Shown here: positions 37,371 to 46,847 of the stretch, piece by piece
How the letters are laid out: each line of letters opens with the position of its first letter
Numbering within the stretch: the stretch's first letter is position 1
Assembly (NCBI GenBank): GCA_016711705.1
Contig: JADJSK010000014.1
Location: 62,001 to 126,000 of the forward strand
Origin: Candidatus Brachybacter algidus
GTDB lineage: Bacteria > Bacteroidota > Bacteroidia > Chitinophagales > Saprospiraceae
DNA: 64,000 nucleotides
Reading direction: 5' to 3'
Translations under genes and position numbers: made by a program
Notes under the pieces: model-generated
Databases searched by the model: none
Told to the model about the DNA's origin: nothing
The model's input: the letters and a program-made list of their open reading frames with translations, nothing else

Positions 37371-37844
37371 AAAAACAACTAAATTGGAGCGTTGTCATAT
37401 GGCTACAATACATCTGAAGGCTTTGTTTTTCACTTAATAAATTTTATGAAAGCATTGGTACCATTGGCTTCATCGTAATATTGCAATATTACATATATAC
37501 ACGTTAAATCAATACTAGATTTCATTCAGAAATTAAAAAGTAACTTTTAACAAAGATTTCTACAAATTACTCTCTCCAACTCTGTGAATCCGTATCCTAT
37601 CTCCCTTTGTGAAACTTTATTTTTTGCTCAACTTTGTGATACAACACCTTCCCATATAATTTATTTTATAAAATAACATTCCTTAAGCAACGTATTCTTA
37701 TTTCTTGAGGTCTTTAGGGTATAAAAAGATAACTCTTAATTTTTCTGAATAGAGCTACTTTTATTCATAATTCAATAATAATCTATAGTGCATTGAATTA
37801 TCAAAAAAAAGCAGTCATTCAGGCCAAACACAAAATTTAAACAA

Positions 37845-39629
37845 ATGAAAAAAATAAAGATTATTTGGCTTTTTGCGCTCATCGCCTTAGCCTTTTCGTC
37901 GTGCCACAAGGATATCAATGAATTTATCCCGGACAAAGAAGGCCAAAACTTCAAATCCTCCTTATTTGGTTCAGTGGTAGATGAAGCCGGTCAACCTGTT
38001 GAAAATGCAATTATCAGATATGGTGCAAACACTAAGATGACTGACAAAAACGGAATTTACCAGTTTAAAAATGTAGATGTCAACTCAAAACACAATCTTA
38101 TTACGATCTCAAAACAAGGTTATTTTGAAGGTAGTAGGGTGTTTACCACGGATCGTTCGACGACTATCACCATAAGAAATATTCTGCTAGAAAAATCTTT
38201 TGATAAATCCTTTGAGAGTACTACGGCTGCTTCTTTGAAAAAAGGTGCTGTGACACTTGATTTTCCTGCAGATGCAATTGCGATGGCTTCAAATAACACC
38301 CCTTATTCAGGTACAGTAATGGTCGCCATGAAGTATCTGGACCCAAATCAATCTTCCATATACACTCAGATGCCGGGAGATCTGGTAGGGATCAATGCTG
38401 CTAATCAGATCGCAGGTATGACTACATACGGTATGGTAGCTGTAGAACTGCAGACACCTTCAGGATTGAAGCTACAATTAGCACCGGGTAAGACAGTGAA
38501 GATGTCGAATAAGTTATCCGGTGATGTCCTGGCTAAGGCTCCATCTACGATTCCACTTTGGTACTACGATGAAAATCTTGGCTATTGGAAAGAAGAAGGC
38601 GAAGCCAAACTGGTGAATGATACTTATGTAGGTGAAGTCGCACATTTCACCTATTGGAATTATGATGCTCAGCAACCATCTATCATCATGAGTGGAAGAG
38701 TAGTTGATCAAAATGGAGATCCTATTGCAGGGGCCGACGTATGGATCGTAGCACAGGGAGGAAATGGCGGCGGCCATGGACTTACGAACCTGGATGGGAC
38801 CTTCAGTGGTCAGGTTACAAAGGATGCAATACTGAATATAAAGGTTTCATTATACATCAATGGATGTACTTTGACTGAAGTATATAATGGCCAGGCGGGA
38901 CCTTTTTCCTCTGATGTCACCATTCCGGATATTGTCTCTACTTTAGGTAATATCAACAACATCCATGTCACTGCCAATGTGGAAGATTGCAATGGAGATC
39001 CTGTGCAGAATGGTTACCTTAAGGTGTCTTCAGGAGGGAATGTCATATCATACTTAGATGTGGTGAATGGGGTGGTGAATAGCACGGTGGTTAATTGCAA
39101 TACACTTACCACTATAACTTTTGTTCCGGTAGATATCGATGCGCTTATCCAGGGAGATCCAATGACGTTAAGTGCAGCGACTGAAATTGATTTGGGTACA
39201 ATCACAGCTTGTGGCAATATAGCGGATTTTCTAAAAGTAGAGGTAGCGGATCTGGGTCTTGATACTACATTGCTAAGTGGTGTTTCATTTATTAATGGCA
39301 ATTCCTTCACAGAAATAAATGCCGGGAATGGCATTGACTCTTCTACGCAAATTGATTTCCATTTATACTGGCAGGATAATACTCCAAATATAGTTAAGCC
39401 GGGTACCTACAATGTCTTTCCAAATGAAACACATTTACAGCTGCTTATTACACCTGTTCAATATTTATATTTAACAGCAGCATCAGCATCGGCAGGCACC
39501 GTAACAGTGACGCAGGGAGGAAGTCAACCTGGAGATGTGATCACTGGAACATATGAATATATAGGGACAGAGGCTGGAACCACTATCACTCATCAAGTGA
39601 GCGGCTCCTTCAGACAAACGCTACAATAA
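37845..39629 (+). CDS. Carboxypeptidase-regulatory-like domain lipoprotein
   Basis: 594 residues. Lipobox LAFSSCHKD (Cys ~20). A first CarboxypepD-reg-like domain (~40-120: LFGSVVDEAGQPVENAIIRY, MTDKNGIYQFKNVD) is followed by a central domain (~130-270) with LKKGAVTLDFPADAIAM, typical of ZU5-like folds. A second reg-like domain is at ~280-350 (GRVVDQNGDPIAGADVWIVA) and a strand-rich C-terminal part ends TITHQVSGSFRQTLQ. These proteins are thought to be surface lipoproteins; ligand unknown. It lies 22 bp upstream of the ECF sigma gene, so it is probably in one operon with the sigma/anti-sigma pair. Confidence 0.85.
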   Translation: MKKIKIIWLFALIALAFSSCHKDINEFIPDKEGQNFKSSLFGSVVDEAGQPVENAIIRYGANTKMTDKNGIYQFKNVDVNSKHNLITISKQGYFEGSRVFTTDRSTTITIRNILLEKSFDKSFESTTAASLKKGAVTLDFPADAIAMASNNTPYSGTVMVAMKYLDPNQSSIYTQMPGDLVGINAANQIAGMTTYGMVAVELQTPSGLKLQLAPGKTVKMSNKLSGDVLAKAPSTIPLWYYDENLGYWKEEGEAKLVNDTYVGEVAHFTYWNYDAQQPSIIMSGRVVDQNGDPIAGADVWIVAQGGNGGGHGLTNLDGTFSGQVTKDAILNIKVSLYINGCTLTEVYNGQAGPFSSDVTIPDIVSTLGNINNIHVTANVEDCNGDPVQNGYLKVSSGGNVISYLDVVNGVVNSTVVNCNTLTTITFVPVDIDALIQGDPMTLSAATEIDLGTITACGNIADFLKVEVADLGLDTTLLSGVSFINGNSFTEINAGNGIDSSTQIDFHLYWQDNTPNIVKPGTYNVFPNETHLQLLITPVQYLYLTAASASAGTVTVTQGGSQPGDVITGTYEYIGTEAGTTITHQVSGSFRQTLQ

Positions 39630-39651
39630 CTGATAAATCCATTACTGATCA

Positions 39652-40188
39652 TTGGAAGATTCCAAACTCATAACACAATGTTTGAAGCACGACAGAAATA
39701 GTCAAAAGTTGCTTTACGATCGCTTTAGCGGGCAGATGTATTCCATCTGCCTTCGCTATTGCAGGGATGAGTTCGATGCACAGGAGTCTCTGCAAAATGG
39801 CTTTATCAAAGTATTCAAAAATTTGCAGGCATTCAAAGGTGAGTCTGCATTATACTCATGGATTAAGACCATAATTATCAGAAGTGCTTTAGATCAGATT
39901 AAAAAGAAGAAAAAAGACGACGAATTATTTGTCCGGGATGAAATAGTATCTGATCAAGTCGGTGGTGAAGATCCTGAAAGCATGACTTACGAAGAGATGC
40001 TCAAGATCGTCCAAATGATGCCATTAGGATACAAAACGATCTTTAATATGGCAGTAATAGATGATATGTCGCACCTCGAAATAAGTAATGTCCTCGGTAT
40101 AACAGAGTCCACTAGTAGATCTCAGCTCATGAAAGCAAGAAATTTCCTCAAAAAACAAATGCTCACGAAGCAAAATCATTACCTATGA
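39652..40188 (+). CDS. ECF RNA polymerase sigma factor
   Basis: 178 residues, starting with TTG at 39652: a TGA lies just upstream in frame and the first ATG (residue 29) would cut into region 2. Sigma region 2 is LLYDRFSGQMYSICLRYCRD, then DAQESLQNGFIKVFKNLQAF and ALYSWIKTIIIRSALDQIKK. Region 4 is MPLGYKTIFNMAVIDDMSHL, then EISNVLGITESTSRSQLMKA. It should direct RNA polymerase to envelope- or surface-related promoters. Its stop overlaps the next ATG as ATGA, indicating coupling with the anti-sigma gene. Confidence 0.92.
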   Translation: MEDSKLITQCLKHDRNSQKLLYDRFSGQMYSICLRYCRDEFDAQESLQNGFIKVFKNLQAFKGESALYSWIKTIIIRSALDQIKKKKKDDELFVRDEIVSDQVGGEDPESMTYEEMLKIVQMMPLGYKTIFNMAVIDDMSHLEISNVLGITESTSRSQLMKARNFLKKQMLTKQNHYL

Positions 40189-41730
40189 AAAAGGAGAATT
40201 GGGAAAATAAATTTAAAGAACAGGCACAAGGACATTCTGTGGTTCCACCTGCCCAAATATGGGACAATGTCGAATCAACATTGGAAAGAAAAAAGGAAGC
40301 GCTTCGGCTTTCCTTTTTGGCTTCTAGGCATCATATTGGCATTTGTCGTAGGTTTCGGACTTGTTCAAATGAGCAATAATTCCGAAGTGCCACTTGCTGA
40401 AATGGACAGGTCAACTCCTCCCTCCTCAGAAATGAATACTGAACTCACAGAAGACAATTCCAGTAATAAAACGGTCGAAGCAAATAATCAAGTTGATTTA
40501 ACAGTTAATGAAGACCTTAAAGATCATAATTCCAAAAATGATGCAGTAAATATTTCTAGCACAGCCAAAAATGCTACAAAAGCTACAACGATAGTATCAG
40601 GAAACGACCAACGTAAGATTTATTCCTCACAAGTATTGACTTCTTCAAATACTAAAATCAACAAGACAATAAGTAAGGGCTCTATTTCAAATCATCACCT
40701 GGCAAGTAGCAATGCTATTACTGCCTATCCTGATCAAATAGCAAGTGCTGAAAACCGCATTCAAAATGGACAACCCAATTCGGTTTCAGTCAAAAATATT
40801 ACTCAAACAAATCAATTAGATAACACTGCAATCAACAAAGAAACTACAGAGGTTTCTTCCAACAAGTCGGAAGATAAAAGAACTAAGAACGATGTAGCAG
40901 ATCAATCATCTGAAGTAATAAATTCAAAGAAAACATTGCTGACACCGGAAGATGTTGCAACTTTAACTAAGGATGAATTGGAAGTAAAAGACCTGGACCT
41001 GGTGCCATTTCATTTTCCAAAGAATGTGAAATGTCCTACTTTCAGTAAGAAACGCATCATTCCATTTGTACAGCTCGAAGTCGGTGCAGGGCCTTCGATG
41101 CGTCATTTGACCGCAGAAATTGAATCATCTAAAATATATATAAATAAACTGGCGACAGAGCGGCCATTTTACGTTAGTAACGCCTCCTTGCATGGTGGAT
41201 TGATCCTCCGAAATAATTTTACCATTCACACCGGAATAAATTATACATTGGTCAAAGACAGATTTGACTACAGAAAAACCGGCCTTACACAGATCGTTAT
41301 CACGTTCGATGCCAACAACATTCCGATCGACACAATGGTAAGAACAGGTACCCAAATAATTGAAGGAGAAAACAGATTTCACCTGATAAATATTCCCATT
41401 GGAGTAGGGTATCAAAAGAAAATGGGTCGATGGGTCCTGGCAGGGGAAGTTGGCATGGGTGTGAATGTTTCATTGAAGACATCAGGTAAAGTATTGTATA
41501 GTGATAATGCCGTACACAATTTGGATGAAGTAGATAATTTTTATAAAAAGAGTTTAGGTTTAAGTTTGAACGCGGCTCTGGCTATTCATTATTCACTTGG
41601 AGACCGGACATCAATATATTTAAAACCGCGTTACGACATGTTTATGAATGATTGGACATTAAAAGGTGCAGGATTTAAGGCATCATATGATTTATTGAAT
41701 GTCAATATCGGTATCAGGAGGTGTTTTTAG
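40185..41730 (+). pseudogene. Anti-sigma factor fused to outer-membrane barrel domain, frameshifted
   Basis: The first frame (from ATG 40185) reads MKKENWENKFKEQAQGHSVV, then IWDNVESTLERKK, a typical cytoplasmic anti-sigma N-terminus. At the six-A run 40289-40294 the homology moves to the frame of 40267-41730: RKRFGFPFWLLGIILAFVVG, a membrane helix. Removing one A joins them into ~514 residues. Next come a Ser/Asn/Thr-rich periplasmic linker (~residues 80-270) and a barrel-like domain (PFVQLEVGAGPSM to NVNIGIRRCF). Such a protein would span from cytosol to outer membrane. The shift needed is +1, so a -1 slippage signal at the A-run does not help. Confidence 0.78.
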
Positions 41731-42316
41731 TTATTTAATAAACTTAGGAAAGCGAGAGGTTTTTACATTGTAAAGACCCCTTTTTATATTTTGCCAATTA
41801 GGAATAAAAATATAATGATTGGAAATAGAAATCTCCACTTTGAAATGAATTTCACACTAATGTTTGATGTTTGTTGTTGATGCTTGAAAGTCAAGAAAGG
41901 TGCGAAATGTCTATATCACAGAGATTCACTGAGTCTTTTGATTGTTCATTTATTTTAGAAATTGGCAAGAATTTGGATTATACTTCGATAAAGCATTTTT
42001 TGAGAAACACAGAGGTTTGATCTGCGTCAAAAACTACATCGATTTAAAAGTAACTTCAATTGGAATAATTTTATCTCTGTGTATCTCCTGGTCTTCTCTG
42101 TGAAACTCCGTGATACCTTTTATCAATTCTTTGTGAAACTTTGTGAATCCTTTGTGATAATACTCTTTAACCAACTCTTTTTTTCATGAATCTTTCAAAT
42201 ATTTACCTTGCTAAAAAATGATAAAATTAAATTGACATAAAAAGCTATCCTTGTTATAAAATAGGTTTTATATTAGCATTCCTGGAAAAGGGAACCACAA
42301 CTAAGTAAATATTTGT
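41731..42316. other. Intergenic region without gene
   Basis: 585 bp. At 42085-42165 there are repeats of CTCTGTGAAACTCCGTGATA and CTTTGTGAAACTTTGTGAAT type, also seen at 37575-37645; a related TATCACAGAGATTCACTGAG word is at about 41915. No ORF is supported. The promoter for phoH presumably lies here, but no box pair with good spacing was identified. Confidence 0.65.
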
Positions 42317-43402
42317 TTGTTTGAAGAATTAAATAAAATAAAGGAGATTAAATCATTGAGTGAATTAGTATTAACTATCGACGGAGTCGAGCCATTAGAC
42401 TTTTTGGGAGAGAATAATTCCAAATTGAATTTTATAAAAACCAAATACCCGGATCTCCAGATCATTTCGAGAGGTAATTCGTTAAAAATAACTGGAGACA
42501 AAAAACAGACGCAAGAGCTAAAGGCAAAGGTTGAAGTGTTGGTTCGTTATTTAAAAGAACATAAGGAGCTTCCGATGTCAGCCATCGATACCATCATGGC
42601 TGGAATGAATCCTTTTGACAATAAGTCAATTGAAACTCCCTCCTCCAACGGGAATATAATCTTACATAATAAAGATGGTTTCCCTATTCGTGCCCGTACA
42701 GCCAATCAGAAGAAACTGGTAGATGCCTCTGAAAGAGCAGATATTGTCTTTGCTGTAGGGCCTGCAGGTACAGGAAAGACTTATACCGCAGTCGCGTTAG
42801 CTGTAAAGGCATTGAAAAATAGATTGGTTAAGAAGATTATCCTTACAAGACCGGCAGTAGAAGCAGGAGAAAATCTTGGATTTCTACCCGGAGATTTGAA
42901 AGAAAAAATAGATCCATATCTAAGACCTTTGTATGATGCTCTGGACGATATGATTCCTGCAGACAAACTTGCAAAGTTCATGACGGATAGGACTATTGAA
43001 GTTGCTCCACTGGCATATATGAGAGGAAGAACGCTGGACAATGCATTCATTATTCTTGATGAAGCACAAAATACCACTTCGCCGCAGATCAAAATGTTCT
43101 TAACAAGGTTGGGCCCGAGCGCCAAGATTATTGTCACCGGTGACCTTACTCAAATAGACCTTCCTTACAGTCAACAATCCGGACTTAAAAGAGCACTCGC
43201 ACTGTTGACTGGAATCGAGGGCATAGCTCAGGTATTTCTGAACGAAGAAGATGTGGTCCGACATCGACTTGTCAGAGATATCATAAAAGCATATAATGCA
43301 AGTGATGAGGAGATAAGAGTTCGAAAAGACAAGGAAAGAGAGGAAAGAGAACAACAAAAGCTTGCTGCCCAAGATGCAATTCGAAAGATTGAACCAAACT
43401 GA
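42317..43402 (+). CDS. PhoH family ATPase
   Basis: 361 residues from TTG 42317; there is no nearby in-frame ATG before the conserved domain, though a TTG near 42356 is an alternative. N-terminal ~100 residues resemble a KH-like region (DLQIISRGNSLKITGDKKQT). The P-loop ATPase follows: DIVFAVGPAGTGKTYTAVAL (Walker A), RPAVEAGENLGFLPGDL, APLAYMRGRTLDNAFIILDE (Walker B) and IVTGDLTQIDLP. PhoH proteins are linked to RNA metabolism and phosphate or stress responses. Cytoplasmic. The Trx-like gene begins 20 bp downstream. Confidence 0.9.
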   Translation: MFEELNKIKEIKSLSELVLTIDGVEPLDFLGENNSKLNFIKTKYPDLQIISRGNSLKITGDKKQTQELKAKVEVLVRYLKEHKELPMSAIDTIMAGMNPFDNKSIETPSSNGNIILHNKDGFPIRARTANQKKLVDASERADIVFAVGPAGTGKTYTAVALAVKALKNRLVKKIILTRPAVEAGENLGFLPGDLKEKIDPYLRPLYDALDDMIPADKLAKFMTDRTIEVAPLAYMRGRTLDNAFIILDEAQNTTSPQIKMFLTRLGPSAKIIVTGDLTQIDLPYSQQSGLKRALALLTGIEGIAQVFLNEEDVVRHRLVRDIIKAYNASDEEIRVRKDKEREEREQQKLAAQDAIRKIEPN

Positions 43403-43422
43403 TCATATCTAATTTATTTATT

Positions 43423-43914
43423 ATGCGTTTACTTTCTTTAACTTTCTTTTTATTGATGACCTTGGCTGGTTTGGCTCAGGAGACTAAATTATATGATGTC
43501 GAAGCTGATGCCTCAAAACAGATTGCTGCTGCCATTAAAGAAGCAAATGCTCAGAATAAAAATGTAATGATACAGGCTGGCGGAAACTGGTGTTCGTGGT
43601 GTATTAAATTTAATAAATTTACAATCGCTGATGCCCAGATTGATTCAATCATTAAAGCAAGTTATGTTTTAGTTCACCTGAATTATAGCAAGGAAAATAA
43701 AAATGAGGCTACTTTCGCAAGTCTTGGTTTTCCACAAAGATTTGGTTTTCCATCATTTATTATACTCGATAAAACTGGTCAGCGATTGCATACCCAGAAT
43801 TCCTCCTATCTGGAAGATGGCAAGGGCAGTTATGATAGAAATACTGTTTTTGAATTTCTACAAGCTTGGACGCCATGGGCATTAGATCCGAAGACATATC
43901 AGGCTACTAAATGA
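43423..43914 (+). CDS. Periplasmic thioredoxin-like protein
   Basis: 163 residues; signal peptide (cleavage near GLAQE). A thioredoxin fold with active-site motif CSWC in IQAGGNWCSWCIKFNKF, cis-Pro region GFPQRFGFPSFIILDKTGQR. This DUF255-like/thioredoxin_7 type protein probably handles disulfides in the periplasm. It is 20 bp downstream of phoH and 42 bp upstream of the OsmC gene, suggesting a stress-related operon. Confidence 0.88.
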   Translation: MRLLSLTFFLLMTLAGLAQETKLYDVEADASKQIAAAIKEANAQNKNVMIQAGGNWCSWCIKFNKFTIADAQIDSIIKASYVLVHLNYSKENKNEATFASLGFPQRFGFPSFIILDKTGQRLHTQNSSYLEDGKGSYDRNTVFEFLQAWTPWALDPKTYQATK

Positions 43915-43956
43915 AAAATTTATTTACTTCATCGTTCAAAAAATAATTCTAAAGCT

Positions 43957-44361
43957 ATGACATCAAAAGTTATCTATAAAGGAGGTCTTGAGACCGAATG
44001 TATTCACTTAAAGTCAAATGATTCAATCAGGACAGACGCACCGATAGACAACAACGGAAAGGGAGCTGCATTCTCACCTACAGATCTCTGTGCCACATCT
44101 CTGGCTACGTGCATGCTTACAGTCATGGGTATTTGGGCCAGAGATAATGAGGTTGATATGGATGGTGCATATGCTGATGTTACAAAGCATATGGGCAGTG
44201 ACCCAAGGAGAATTACAAAGATCGATGTTAATTTGTTTATGCCAGATCATGAGTACACATCAAAAGTAAAATCCATTCTTACTCATATCGCGCAGACATG
44301 CCCAGTAGCGAAAAGTCTTCACCCTGATCTGATTCAAAATATAGTGTTAAACTGGAAATAA
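43957..44361 (+). CDS. OsmC/Ohr family peroxiredoxin-like protein
   Basis: 134 residues. The two redox cysteines of the family are present: CATSLATCMLTVMG and QTCPVAKSLHP. OsmC-type proteins reduce organic hydroperoxides with thiols. The spacing and the 'FSPTDLCATSLATC' pattern favour the OsmC-like (YhfA-related) subgroup over Ohr. Cytoplasmic. It lies between the thioredoxin-like gene and the DUF2461 gene (10 bp downstream). Confidence 0.88.
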   Translation: MTSKVIYKGGLETECIHLKSNDSIRTDAPIDNNGKGAAFSPTDLCATSLATCMLTVMGIWARDNEVDMDGAYADVTKHMGSDPRRITKIDVNLFMPDHEYTSKVKSILTHIAQTCPVAKSLHPDLIQNIVLNWK

Positions 44362-44371
44362 CAGAAAACCA

Positions 44372-45043
44372 ATGATAGATATCGCAACGATGCATTTTCT
44401 TGTCGATCTGAGTTTGAATAATTCAAAACAATGGTTTGATGAGCATAGGAAGGAGTATGATCTGGCAAAGTTGAATTTTATTGAGTTTGTTCAGCATGTG
44501 ATCGATATGCATGGTGTGAATGACAAAGCGATTCGCGATATCAAGGCAAAAGATTGTTTGTTCAGAATTAATAGAGATGTGCGCTTTAGCAACAATAAAT
44601 CTCCTTATAAGACTAATTTTGGAGCAAGCATAAGTATGGGAGGTAAAAAAGCTATGCGAAATGCAGGATATTATTTTCACCTGGAACCTGACAATGCATT
44701 TATGGGTGGAGGATTGTATGGTCCGGATGTGGACGTGCTTAATATTATGAGAAATGCTATTAGTAAAGATCTTAGTACTTTTGAAAAGATAGTGAAAGCC
44801 CCAAAATTTAAATCTATGTATGGGGCACTCAATGATAAAGATGAATATTCGTTGAAGCGGGTGCCAAAAGGATTTGATGCTGCAGACCCAGCCGCAGCAT
44901 ACCTAAAGCTGAAAGGATATGTAGCGATGGCTAAAATGGAGGATCAGGATTTACTTTCCAAAGATGCTGTTAAAAAAACTGTGGAGTCTTTCAAGGCCTT
45001 GCAGCCATTAATTGAATATATTAATCAGGCGGTTATTGTTTAA
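44372..45043 (+). CDS. DUF2461 family protein
   Basis: 223 residues matching the DUF2461/TIGR02453 pattern: FLVDLSLNNSKQWFDEHRKE, then CLFRINRDVRFSNNKSPYKT, NFGASISMGGKKAMRNAGYY and FHLEPDNAFMGGGLYGPD. No function is established for the family. No signal peptide. The ATG is 10 bp after the osmC stop, so it is likely co-transcribed. Confidence 0.9.
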   Translation: MIDIATMHFLVDLSLNNSKQWFDEHRKEYDLAKLNFIEFVQHVIDMHGVNDKAIRDIKAKDCLFRINRDVRFSNNKSPYKTNFGASISMGGKKAMRNAGYYFHLEPDNAFMGGGLYGPDVDVLNIMRNAISKDLSTFEKIVKAPKFKSMYGALNDKDEYSLKRVPKGFDAADPAAAYLKLKGYVAMAKMEDQDLLSKDAVKKTVESFKALQPLIEYINQAVIV

Positions 45044-45641
45044 ATCTTAAGTTTAGGTTGTTATAAGTAAACCCTAAAATACTCAATCAGAAGTCAGAAA
45101 TCAGAAGTCAGAAATTAGAAATCAGAAGTCAGAAGTCAGAATAAGACTCGGATGGTTCTGTCCAAGAAATACATCAGATTATTCTATATGAAAAGATTCC
45201 TAAACCTGAGTAACAAATTGACATCTAATAATATAAATAATTTTATTTTTAATATATAGATTATATTTCATTGATTTTAAATACTTAAACTTGAGTTTTC
45301 ATGATTTGTATTTGAAGAGCACCGAGGCTTTAATCTTAACCATACTTGATTTTCTATTATATAACGCCATTGGATATTTAATTATAGAATACAGTTTTGG
45401 TGAAAGAAATGATTAAGAAATCTCAAATCAATATTAAATTTAAAGTATTATAAAAATTGTTTGAAAAAATATAAATTTTACCCATTTCTACAATTTATAA
45501 TTATCAATATTAACATAAAAATATTGGCATACAATTAGAATAATATTTTGCAATATTTGGATTTATTAAAATAATACATAAGAATATTACTTTTAATAGG
45601 TCATAATTTTGTAATTTTGTATCTATAAATATTCTAATAGA
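45044..45641. other. Intergenic region upstream of the tyrosine catabolism genes
   Basis: 600 bp, very AT-rich. At 45083-45140 there are tandem CAGAAGTCAGAAATCAGAAG words. Two overlapping -7-like boxes TAATTTTG lie at 45604-45611 and 45612-45619, 30-40 bp before hmgA, but no TTG is at the right distance. A TTTTGCAATATTT at about 45546 faintly recalls the centre of the 26-bp core but is not a copy. No ORF seen. Confidence 0.6.
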
Positions 45642-46796
45642 ATGCATTATCATAGTGAAGGTAAAATTCCGCAAAAGCGGCATACTCAATTCAGACAACC
45701 AAATGGAACTCTGTATAGTGAGGAGCTTTTTTCAACAGAAGGTTTCCATGATAAATACTCCATTTTGTATCACATCAATCCTCCCACCAGAATAACTCAG
45801 GTAGGCGATCCAATTGATGTGGCCCCGGTCAAAGCTTCGAATAAAGAGTTAAAACACAGATGCCTGAATGGCTTTAAGGTTGCTCCTGTGGATGATTATT
45901 TAGAGTCTCGCAAGGTTGTCTTATTCAATAATGACTGCAGAATGTCACTTGCCGCACCTAAAACAGGTACAAGGGATTACTATTTTAAAAATGCAGATTG
46001 TGATGAGGTTATTTTCATACACAAAGGTAGTGGAACTCTTCAGACGAATTACGGAATACTCAAGTTTTCATACGGTGATTATGTTGTCGTTCCTAGAGGA
46101 ACAATTTATCAGATAAACTTCGATACAGAGGACAACCGTCTTTTAATAGTCGAATCTACTGCACCGATTACAACCCCACAGCGTTACAGAAGTGAATATG
46201 GACAGTTGATGGAACATTCCCCATTTTGCGAAAGAGATATAGTTAAACCAACTTTGCCGGAACCAATAGATGAGAGAGGCAACTTTAAATTTTTCATTAA
46301 GAAGAAGGATAAATTATATCCATATGAATATCTGGATCATCCTTTCGATGTGGTAGGATGGGATGGGTATCATTATCCATATATTTTTTCGATAGACAAT
46401 TTTGAGCCGATCACAGGAAGGGTACACCAACCACCTCCGGTACATCAGACATTTGACACCAAGGGTTTTGTCATATGTTCTTTCGTTCCGAGGTTGTATG
46501 ATTATCATCCACTTTCAATTCCTGCACCTTATTTTCATTCAAATATTGATAGTGACGAAGTACTTTATTATGTAGACGGTGATTTTATGAGTAGAAAGCA
46601 TGTCGAACAAGGTATGATCACGTTGCATCCTGGAGGTATACCTCATGGTCCTCATCCGGGAACTATTGAAAAAAGTATTGGGGCCAAAGGTACAGAAGAA
46701 TTAGCCGTGATGGTCGATACATTTTCTCCATTATTTATGACTAAAGACGCTGTCTCCATAGAAGATCCATCTTATTATAAAAGTTGGCTGGATTAA
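45642..46796 (+). CDS. hmgA: Homogentisate 1,2-dioxygenase
   Basis: 384 residues. It opens the aromatic ring of homogentisate to maleylacetoacetate with Fe(II) and O2. Family motifs: NNDCRMSLAAPK, DEVIFIHKGSGTLQTNYGIL, YGDYVVVPRGTIYQI, FDVVGWDGYHYPYIFSIDNF, FVPRLYDYHP, YFHSNIDSDEVLYYVDGDFM and ITLHPGGIPHGPHPG. It is shorter than proteobacterial HmgA (~430) but matches the Bacteroidota form. The hppD gene follows after 51 bp, so the two form a tyrosine catabolism operon. Maleylacetoacetate isomerase and fumarylacetoacetase are not in the window. Confidence 0.95.
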   Translation: MHYHSEGKIPQKRHTQFRQPNGTLYSEELFSTEGFHDKYSILYHINPPTRITQVGDPIDVAPVKASNKELKHRCLNGFKVAPVDDYLESRKVVLFNNDCRMSLAAPKTGTRDYYFKNADCDEVIFIHKGSGTLQTNYGILKFSYGDYVVVPRGTIYQINFDTEDNRLLIVESTAPITTPQRYRSEYGQLMEHSPFCERDIVKPTLPEPIDERGNFKFFIKKKDKLYPYEYLDHPFDVVGWDGYHYPYIFSIDNFEPITGRVHQPPPVHQTFDTKGFVICSFVPRLYDYHPLSIPAPYFHSNIDSDEVLYYVDGDFMSRKHVEQGMITLHPGGIPHGPHPGTIEKSIGAKGTEELAVMVDTFSPLFMTKDAVSIEDPSYYKSWLD

Positions 46797-46847
46797 ATAA
46801 CCACGATTTTAATTGACTACCTAATAATATAATTACAAAATAATCCA

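Larger units (their letters stand above)
36603..37503 (+). repeat. Tandem ~380-393-bp repeat carrying three 26-bp cores, locus B
   Basis: Cores (reverse orientation to locus A) lie at 36696-36721, 37089-37114 and 37469-37494, so the periods are 393 and 380 bp. Each unit begins near TTGGAGCGTTGTCATATGGC (first unit diverged), has GAAAGCATTGGTACCATT before the core, then ATATATGCACGCCAAAACAT, and GGCTCGGATTATTAACTTTA. Units 1 and 2 include the MITE-like element; unit 3 is truncated soon after the core. Unit 2 lacks 10 bp (an AAAATTCGTG word) relative to unit 1, a slippage-type difference. Confidence 0.95.
36510..37844. other. 1.3-kb intergenic region of macro-repeats
   Basis: It carries 2.3 tandem units of about 380-393 bp (36603-37503), each with one 26-bp core and most with a MITE-like element. 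At 37575-37645 there are CTCTGTGAATCCG / CTTTGTGAAACTTTATT words that recur around 42085-42165. No coding sequence is supported on either strand. Confidence 0.85.

Noticed and set aside
40289..40297. Programmed -1 frameshift at A AAA AAG
   Set aside because: The heptamer fits the slippery pattern in the zero frame, but the homologous continuation is in the +1 frame, not -1.
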